Of a stretch of 64,000 nt of DNA, positions 57,538 to 64,000 are shown one piece after another (within the stretch, counting starts at the first letter, position 1; each line of letters starts with the position of its first letter). The notes beneath the pieces are model-generated. The model was given only the letters and a program-made list of their open reading frames with translations. It did no database searches and was not told where the DNA came from. The stretch spans positions 62,001-126,000 of the forward strand of contig JAGYKN010000001.1 in the NCBI GenBank assembly GCA_018401615.1. Direction: 5' to 3'. This DNA comes from Burkholderiaceae bacterium. GTDB taxonomy: Bacteria > Pseudomonadota > Gammaproteobacteria > Burkholderiales > Burkholderiaceae_A. The translations under genes were made by a program, and so were the position numbers.

Positions 57538-58773
57538 ATGCAACGCGATTTCTCTCCTGCCATCAACCCCCGTTCAAACCTCAATCGTGTGGGCCAGGGA
57601 CGCCACTTCCTCCAGATCCCAGGCCCATCAAACGTGCCAGATCGCATCCTGCGGGCCATCGACTTTCCCACCATCGATCACCGCGGCCCGGAGTTTCAAG
57701 CCCTGGCGCTCAAGCTCCTCGAGGGCATACGGCCGCTGTTTGGAACCAAGGGTCCTGTGGTCATCTACCCTGCCTCTGGCACGGCAGCCTGGGAGGCTGC
57801 CCTTGTCAACACCATGAACGTGGGGGATCACATCCTCATGTTCGAGGCGGGTCATTTTGCGGGCCTGTGGATGAAGATGGCCAGCCGCTTGGGCCTCAAG
57901 CCAGAGGTCATCAAGGGGGACTGGGGCCTCGGGGTGCAGGCCGACCTCATCGAGGCGCGCCTAAAGGCCGACTCAACCCATCAGATCAAGGCCGTCTGCG
58001 TCGTCCACAACGAGACCTCGACCGGGGTGACCTCCGACATCGCCGCCGTGCGCCGGGCCATGGATGCTGCCGGCCATCCAGCCCTGCTGCTGGTTGACAC
58101 CATCTCCGCCCTGGGCAGCGTGGAGTTCAAACACGACGAGTGGGGCGTCGATGTCAGCATTGCCAGTTCGCAAAAGGGCCTCATGATGCCGCCCGGCCTG
58201 GGCTTTAATGCGGTCAGCGAAAAGGCACTTGCAGCCAGCCAACACGCCAACATGCCAAGGGCCTTCTGGGCCTGGGACGACATCCTTGAAGCCAACAAGA
58301 ACGGCTTCTGGCCAAGCACGCCCAACACCAACCTGCTCTATGGTCTTGGCGAGGCCATCGACATGTTCAACGAGGAAGGGCTGCCGCAGGTCTTTGCCCG
58401 ACACAAGCGCCATGCACAGGCCGCCCGGTCAGCTGCTGCTGCCTGGGGCCTTGAGGTTGTCTGTCAGGCGCCTGCCCTCTACAGCCCGGTCCTCACCGCC
58501 GTGCGCATGCCCCTTCGCGAAGACGGCAGCAGCTTTGATGCAGATCACCTCCGAGAGGTGGCACTTAGGGCCTGCAACATGTCGCTTGGCATGGGGCTTG
58601 GGCAGCTCAGCGGCAAGGTCTTTCGAATCGGCCACCTTGGCGACTTCAACGACCTCAGCCTCGTGGGGGCCCTCGGTGGGGTCGAGATGGCCCTTCGGGC
58701 TGCCGCAGTGCCACACCGACCCGGCGGCACCCAGGCGGCCCTCGATTCGCTGCGACACAGTCTGGCCTCCTAA
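57538..58773 (+). CDS. Serine-glyoxylate aminotransferase
   Basis: A 411-residue class V PLP aminotransferase. GRHFLQIPGPSNVPDRILRAIDFPTIDHRGPEF is the family start; the PLP lysine lies in SIASSQKGLMMPPGLGFNA; FKHDEWGVDVSI, AFWAWDDILEANKNGFWPSTPNTNLLYGL are typical of SgaA. It converts glyoxylate and serine to glycine and hydroxypyruvate. ATG 57538 is preceded by a TACAAT hexamer at 57501-57506 as a possible -10. It is followed by a hairpin before the convergent transglycosylase. Confidence 0.92.
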   Translation: MQRDFSPAINPRSNLNRVGQGRHFLQIPGPSNVPDRILRAIDFPTIDHRGPEFQALALKLLEGIRPLFGTKGPVVIYPASGTAAWEAALVNTMNVGDHILMFEAGHFAGLWMKMASRLGLKPEVIKGDWGLGVQADLIEARLKADSTHQIKAVCVVHNETSTGVTSDIAAVRRAMDAAGHPALLLVDTISALGSVEFKHDEWGVDVSIASSQKGLMMPPGLGFNAVSEKALAASQHANMPRAFWAWDDILEANKNGFWPSTPNTNLLYGLGEAIDMFNEEGLPQVFARHKRHAQAARSAAAAWGLEVVCQAPALYSPVLTAVRMPLREDGSSFDADHLREVALRACNMSLGMGLGQLSGKVFRIGHLGDFNDLSLVGALGGVEMALRAAAVPHRPGGTQAALDSLRHSLAS

Positions 58774-58775
58774 AC

Positions 58776-58795
58776 CCCGGGGCGCAGACCCCGGG
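58776..58795. terminator. GC-rich hairpin between convergent genes
   Basis: CCCGGGG (58776-58782) pairs exactly with CCCCGGG (58789-58795) across a 6-base loop in the 43-base convergent gap between the aminotransferase and the transglycosylase. No T-tract, so termination strength is uncertain, but the position suggests a bidirectional transcription block. Confidence 0.45.
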
Positions 58796-58816
58796 TGCCT
58801 TGGTGCTGCGGCGCGC

Positions 58817-59479
58817 TCAGGCGAGCACTCGGCCCTGCGCGGCTGCGTGGAGTTGGTCTCGAATCCGCAACACCTTCGACGGGTACTGGGTCTGTCCGCT
58901 CGGCCCCATTCCCACATAGGCGGATAGGGCGGCTTCGATTGTTTTGAATCGGTCGAGGTACTCACGCAGGATGCCGGCACCCACATCAATGTTCGCCCAG
59001 GGGTTCAGGGCTGCGTCCGTGCCGCCGTGGCGTTGAAATCGCTCGCGATGGACCTCGGGCATGACCTGCATGAGTCCCTTTGCGCCCACCTTGCTCTCCG
59101 CCAGGGGATTGAAACTGGACTCCACCGAGATCACTGCCAACAACAGATAGGGATCGAGTCGGTGGGATGCCGCGCTGGCATAGGCGGCCAGCACAATCTG
59201 CTCGACCGCAACCACAGAGACTCGATGCCTGCGGGCAATCCAGCGGGCAGCCCGCCCTTGCTGGGGGGTCAGGTCATTGGCTCGAGACTGAAACACAGAC
59301 CGGGCGGGCTCTGCGGAGAAGGCCTGCACCACGATCTGGGACCATCCCAATAACCGCTCACGCCCCGGGGCGGTCAGGACCGTCGAGAACATCAGCAGCA
59401 GGGCCACCACCACCGCGAGCACTCGGCGCTGAATCATCTCTTGGGGCAGTGGCGCCACGGGACGGGGTGTTGGTGACAT
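58817..59479 (-). CDS. Lytic murein transglycosylase (SLT domain)
   Basis: About 220 residues. An N-terminal hydrophobic segment (VLAVVVALLLMFSTVLTAPG) acts as signal or anchor, followed by a helical linker and a C-terminal soluble lytic transglycosylase domain: LLAVISVESSFNPLAESKVGAKGLMQVMP, with the catalytic glutamate in ISVESSF, and NPWANIDVGAGILREYLDRF. It cleaves peptidoglycan glycan strands to anhydromuramyl ends. It follows dacB (24 bases), another cell-wall gene. Confidence 0.88.
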   Translation of the reverse strand: MSPTPRPVAPLPQEMIQRRVLAVVVALLLMFSTVLTAPGRERLLGWSQIVVQAFSAEPARSVFQSRANDLTPQQGRAARWIARRHRVSVVAVEQIVLAAYASAASHRLDPYLLLAVISVESSFNPLAESKVGAKGLMQVMPEVHRERFQRHGGTDAALNPWANIDVGAGILREYLDRFKTIEAALSAYVGMGPSGQTQYPSKVLRIRDQLHAAAQGRVLA

Positions 59480-59502
59480 GGGTCTTTGCGCGCTCACGCT
59501 CT

Positions 59503-60945
59503 CTAGAGGGTTTCGACCAACCACTTGACGAAGGCTTCCAGGCTCGGGCCGCCCACGACCGCGTTTGGGTGATTGATGATCGCCGAGAACGCCACCCAGT
59601 GACCAGTCTCGGTGCGAACATAACCAGAGTAAGCCCTAACCCCCTCTAAGGTTCCGGTTTTTACCCAGGCGCGTCCCGTCACAGCCCCGTCCTTTAACCG
59701 TCGGCGAAGGGTCCCCTCGAGCCCCGCGGCAGGGAGGGTGTCCAGCCATTCTTGAGCACCAGGACCCCGCATGGCTTGGACCAGCAGCCGGGTGAGGTTC
59801 TTGGGTGCAATGCGATCGAGCCGGCTCAATCCGGAGCCGTTGTCGAGCACCATTTCTGGAAAATGCAGGTTCTGGGTGAGGAGCCAAGACTTGACCCGTT
59901 CTTGCGCGTCCGCCCGGGTTCCCGGGCCCCCAGCCTCCGCGGAGACATTTAAAAAGAGTGTCCGAGCCATGGGGTTGTTGCTCAGCTTGTTGATGTCCGC
60001 AACCAGCTCGTGAAGCGGGCGCGGTGAGACCCAGTCGAGCAGCAGCCGCGCATGATCGGGCGTTCGCCCGCTTCTCACCTTTCCCACAAAGCTGCCTCCC
60101 GCCGCCCGCCATGTCGCTGAGAAGAGCCGGTGTGCAAACTGGTCGTGATCGTAGACCGCAAGGTAGCTCTCAAAGGCGCTGCAGGCCCTGCCCATCCGCC
60201 CGGTTGCCTCAATGATGTTGGGCTTGCTGATGAGTTGGACCTGATTGCGAGAGCAACCGCCACGCACCCTCTTGAGTGCAAGGCGCAGGCGCAACCCCGA
60301 TAGGGCGGGGTCGATCTCACCCCGAAGCTTTCCTGCTGCCGTGGTCGTCACCCGCACGCGCACGGCCTTAAAGTTGAGCATGGCCGCGTACGGCGTGACG
60401 TTATATGGCTTGTAACCCATCCCATCGAAGGCATTGGGATCGGCAATTGGCTCGGCAAAGCGGGTTGCATCCAAGATCAGGTCGCCCTCAATGTGTCGAA
60501 CACCGGCGCTGCGAAGACTCAAGACAATTTCCTCAATGTCCTCGACCACCAGCTTGGGGTCACCCCCTCCGCGCAGGTAGAGGGGCCCTCGAAGGCGCCC
60601 TGCCGCGAGCCGACCGGTGGTCAGAAATTGAGTGCGATGGCGGTAATCTGGGCCCAGAATCGACCAGGCCGCCCTTGTGGTGATGAGCTTGACAGTCGAG
60701 GCCGGGTTCATCGCCTGCTCAGATCGATGCCCCAACCATCGAACTGGATCAGGGCTTTCACGGGTATTGAGGACCGCCACGGACAGGCCAATCGCCTCCT
60801 CAGGCAGCCCTTTTTCGGTGAACAGGTGCAGGGGGAGTTGACCGGGAACCCCAAGCGGCGCGGGGCGAGCGTGAGAGTGAGCACCCCCAAATAAAAAGAG
60901 GGTGGAACCCATGGCAACCAGCAACCCTCGAATCACGTGTGACAC
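59503..60945 (-). CDS. dacB: D-alanyl-D-alanine carboxypeptidase/endopeptidase PBP4 (DacB)
   Basis: A 480-residue exported class C penicillin-binding protein. A signal peptide (cleavage near SHA-RP) is followed by the S13-family motifs: NPASTVKLIT with Ser-Xaa-Xaa-Lys (STVK), the Ser-Asn-Asn motif in KLSNNPMAR, DNGSGLSRLDRI and the Lys-Thr-Gly motif in VKTGTLEGVRAYSGY. It trims and cleaves peptide cross-links in peptidoglycan. The frame begins at GTG 60945 with GGAG upstream; an inner ATG at 60912 is an alternative. It is divergent from the small zinc-finger gene. Confidence 0.9.
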   Translation of the reverse strand: MSHVIRGLLVAMGSTLFLFGGAHSHARPAPLGVPGQLPLHLFTEKGLPEEAIGLSVAVLNTRESPDPVRWLGHRSEQAMNPASTVKLITTRAAWSILGPDYRHRTQFLTTGRLAAGRLRGPLYLRGGGDPKLVVEDIEEIVLSLRSAGVRHIEGDLILDATRFAEPIADPNAFDGMGYKPYNVTPYAAMLNFKAVRVRVTTTAAGKLRGEIDPALSGLRLRLALKRVRGGCSRNQVQLISKPNIIEATGRMGRACSAFESYLAVYDHDQFAHRLFSATWRAAGGSFVGKVRSGRTPDHARLLLDWVSPRPLHELVADINKLSNNPMARTLFLNVSAEAGGPGTRADAQERVKSWLLTQNLHFPEMVLDNGSGLSRLDRIAPKNLTRLLVQAMRGPGAQEWLDTLPAAGLEGTLRRRLKDGAVTGRAWVKTGTLEGVRAYSGYVRTETGHWVAFSAIINHPNAVVGGPSLEAFVKWLVETL

Positions 60946-61014
60946 CGTTGCTCAACTCCAGATGGTATTGTCGTGCCCGACGCCAAACCCGCGCGGGTCT
61001 CTCAAGAGGACATC

Positions 61015-61275
61015 ATGGCACTAGAAAAGAACGAAAACTATTTCGAACTCTCCGACGAAAACGACCGGGCCTCGGCCATCGAGGCCCAGTTCAACGAGGA
61101 TGCCCTCGAGGTTGCCCGCCGCAAGATTGCCCCCGAGACCAACCCCGACTTTGACGGCATCCACTGCATCGACTGCGCCGAGAAGATCATGGCGGCCAGG
61201 CTCAAACTCGGCAAAATCCGCTGCATCGACTGCCAGACCCTGCTCGAAAAACAGACCAGGTTCATCGCCGGCTGA
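61015..61275 (+). CDS. Small TraR/DksA-type zinc-finger protein
   Basis: An 86-residue protein with an acidic N-terminus (MALEKNENYFELSDENDRAS) and a C-terminal four-cysteine zinc finger in HCIDCAEKIMAARLKLGKIRCIDCQTLLE, the arrangement of the TraR/DksA C4 group. It lacks the long coiled coil of DksA. AGAGGA lies 5 bases before ATG 61015, so I prefer it to 60973. Possible role in RNA polymerase regulation is inferred from the fold only. It ends 9 bases before the groES promoter region. Confidence 0.75.
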   Translation: MALEKNENYFELSDENDRASAIEAQFNEDALEVARRKIAPETNPDFDGIHCIDCAEKIMAARLKLGKIRCIDCQTLLEKQTRFIAG

Positions 61276-61283
61276 CCCCCCCC

Positions 61284-61312
61284 TTGAAAAAGGGGCAGCC
61301 AACCGGTACCAT
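61284..61312 (+). promoter_or_regulatory. groESL promoter
   Basis: TTGAAA (61284-61289) and TACCAT (61307-61312) are 17 bases apart. The -35 is also compatible with the CTTGAA of heat-shock sigma-32 promoters. The CIRCE operator begins at the end of the -10, so HrcA binding would block initiation. Confidence 0.6.
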
Positions 61313-61338
61313 TGGCACTCGTGAGGGATGAGTGCTAA
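61312..61338 (+). promoter_or_regulatory. CIRCE operator (HrcA-binding inverted repeat)
   Basis: TTGGCACTC, nine bases, GAGTGCTAA. This matches the CIRCE consensus TTAGCACTC-N9-GAGTGCTAA with one mismatch (third base). It is 54 bases upstream of groES. The cognate repressor gene hrcA is at 12.7 kb in this window. Confidence 0.95.
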
Positions 61339-61391
61339 CAAAATCCCCGCGCCGACCATTCCAACAACCTTTTTAATTGGAGCAAACCCGT

Positions 61392-61679
61392 ATGAAATTG
61401 CGTCCCCTGCACGACCGTCTGGTGGTCAAGCGTATGGATCAAGAGCGAACCACGTCGTCTGGCATCGTGATCCCTGAAAATGCAGCTGAAAAGCCCGACC
61501 AAGGCGAAGTCCTCGCCGTTGGCAACGGCAAGATCCAGGAAGACGGCAAACAGCGTCCCCTCGATGTCAAGGTGGGCAACCGCATTCTATTTGGCAAATA
61601 TGCCGGCCAGACGGTCAAGGTCGACGGCGAAGAACTGCTTGTTCTGCGCGAAGACGACGTCATGGCCGTGATCGAGTAA
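61392..61679 (+). CDS. groES: Co-chaperonin GroES
   Basis: A 95-residue GroES, the heptameric lid of the GroEL chamber. [18 protein letters not shown], the mobile loop [20 protein letters not shown], and [20 protein letters not shown] are conserved. ATG 61392 gives the normal length. Controlled by the upstream CIRCE site; groEL follows 48 bases later. Confidence 0.97.
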   Translation: MKLRPLHDRLVVKRMDQERTTSSGIVIPENAAEKPDQGEVLAVGNGKIQEDGKQRPLDVKVGNRILFGKYAGQTVKVDGEELLVLREDDVMAVIE

Positions 61680-63370
<1,691 letters not shown>

Positions 63371-63422
63371 TCCCTCTTTATTACGCGTTCCTCCCGGAGG
63401 TTCATCCCTCCTGGCTTCAGAG

Positions 63423-63449
63423 CCCGGACCCAGCGTTCGGGTTTTTTTT
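63423..63449 (+). terminator. Rho-independent terminator of groESL
   Basis: A 7-bp stem (CCCGGAC with GTTCGGG, one G-T pair) and 5-base loop is followed by eight T residues. Confidence 0.92.
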
Positions 63450-63469
63450 GCGTGTCACAATCTAAGTCC

Positions 63470-64000
63470 ATGACCTTTACCGATCGCTGTAAATCCGCCT
63501 GGCACCTCAACGACAGCCTCTTGTGTGTCGGACTGGACCCAGAGGCCGATCGACTCCCAGATGCGTTCCACGGCATGCCGCCGCTGGCAGCCATCGAGTC
63601 TTTCTGCCAAGAGATCGTGCGGTCCACCGCCCCATTCTGTGCGGCCTTTAAGCCACAGGTTGCTCACTTTTCATCGATTGGCGCAGAGCCTGTTCTCGAG
63701 CGAATCTGCAGGTTCATCCGCGAGAATCACCCCGACCACCTCCTCATCCTCGACGCCAAGCGGGCAGACATTGGCTCGACCGCGCTCCATTACGCAGCCG
63801 AGGCCTTCGACCGATACCAGGCCGATGCCGTCACCATCAACCCCTACCTGGGAACGGACAGCATCGAGCCCTTCCTCAGGCGGCCAGACAAAGGCATCTT
63901 CGTGCTCTGTCGCACGAGCAACCCCGGGGGAGACGATCTTCAGATGCAAACCCTCGCGTCAGGAAAGCGCCTCTATGAGCATGTGGCACAGATGGCCGCC
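63470..64000 (+). CDS. pyrF: Orotidine 5'-phosphate decarboxylase PyrF (partial, N-terminal 177 residues)
   Basis: The start of the enzyme that makes UMP from OMP. MTFTDRCKSAWHLNDSLLCVGLDPEADRLP, FKPQVAHFSSIGAEP, the catalytic DAKRADIGSTA and VTINPYLGTDSIEPFL are visible and the frame is open to the window edge. The extended N-terminus and spacing fit the type 2, longer PyrF family (about 270 residues). It starts 21 bases after the groESL terminator. Confidence 0.93.
   Translation, partial: MTFTDRCKSAWHLNDSLLCVGLDPEADRLPDAFHGMPPLAAIESFCQEIVRSTAPFCAAFKPQVAHFSSIGAEPVLERICRFIRENHPDHLLILDAKRADIGSTALHYAAEAFDRYQADAVTINPYLGTDSIEPFLRRPDKGIFVLCRTSNPGGDDLQMQTLASGKRLYEHVAQMAA

Overview
The window is a gene-dense, GC-rich stretch of chromosome from a betaproteobacterium, most likely of the order Burkholderiales. 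This rests on protein similarity recognised by eye: the Bug/Tct transporter, the nadK-hrcA-hemH and recN neighbourhood, the Burkholderiales-type Fur, and the rubrerythrin/Fe-S oxidoreductase/DUF3501 set. I see no rRNA, tRNA, insertion sequence, prophage or CRISPR array. Genes are packed tightly, with many ATGA/GTGA/TGATG stop-start overlaps.

Layout: 0-6.1 kb (minus strand) holds a tripartite tricarboxylate-type transporter (tctC, tctB, partial tctA), an uncharacterised P-loop protein, a small membrane protein, a formyl-CoA:oxalate CoA-transferase (frc), zapA and a short coiled-coil gene. 6.2-14.9 kb is housekeeping: dsbD, fur, bamE-dapB, recN, nadK, hrcA-hemH. 14.8-18.6 kb is a malonate module (malonyl-CoA decarboxylase, an enoyl-CoA hydratase-like protein, a malonyl-CoA-synthetase-like ligase). 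lgt, ilvD (frameshifted), a cytochrome c and a livHMGF branched-chain amino acid type ABC transporter follow, without a binding-protein gene.

The most interesting region is 26.2-33.8 kb. selD (senC), a glycosyltransferase of the selenosugar synthase type (senB), an EgtB-like sulfoxide/selenoxide synthase (senA) and egtD lie side by side. Next to them is a PhnD/PhnC/PhnE/PhnE-type ABC importer that I infer imports a selenium oxyanion. Together they look like a complete route from selenium uptake through selenophosphate and selenosugar to selenoneine, with EgtD making the hercynine acceptor.

33.8-41.5 kb carries redox and sulfur genes: ferredoxin-NADP reductase, DUF2237, DUF3501, a GlpC-like Fe-S protein, rubrerythrin, pdxH, msrA, and a periplasmic double rhodanese with a YeeE/YedE transporter. 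A HIT-GNAT fusion follows. 42.2-51.2 kb is one minus-strand run: tkt-gap-pgk-fba, an apparent purC-purE fusion, purK and a Sua5/TsaC gene. 51.3-60.9 kb has rsmE, maeB (frameshifted), a YdiJ-type FAD/Fe-S dehydrogenase, serine-glyoxylate aminotransferase, a lytic transglycosylase and dacB. The end has a small zinc-finger protein, a CIRCE operator before groES-groEL, and the start of pyrF.

Three conserved genes (ilvD, maeB, groEL) carry reading-frame breaks. groEL alone has about ten one- or two-base indels in its 3' half while its translated pieces stay conserved. I read these as sequence or assembly errors, and they call for caution about other odd gene structures here, such as the purC-purE and HIT-GNAT fusions.
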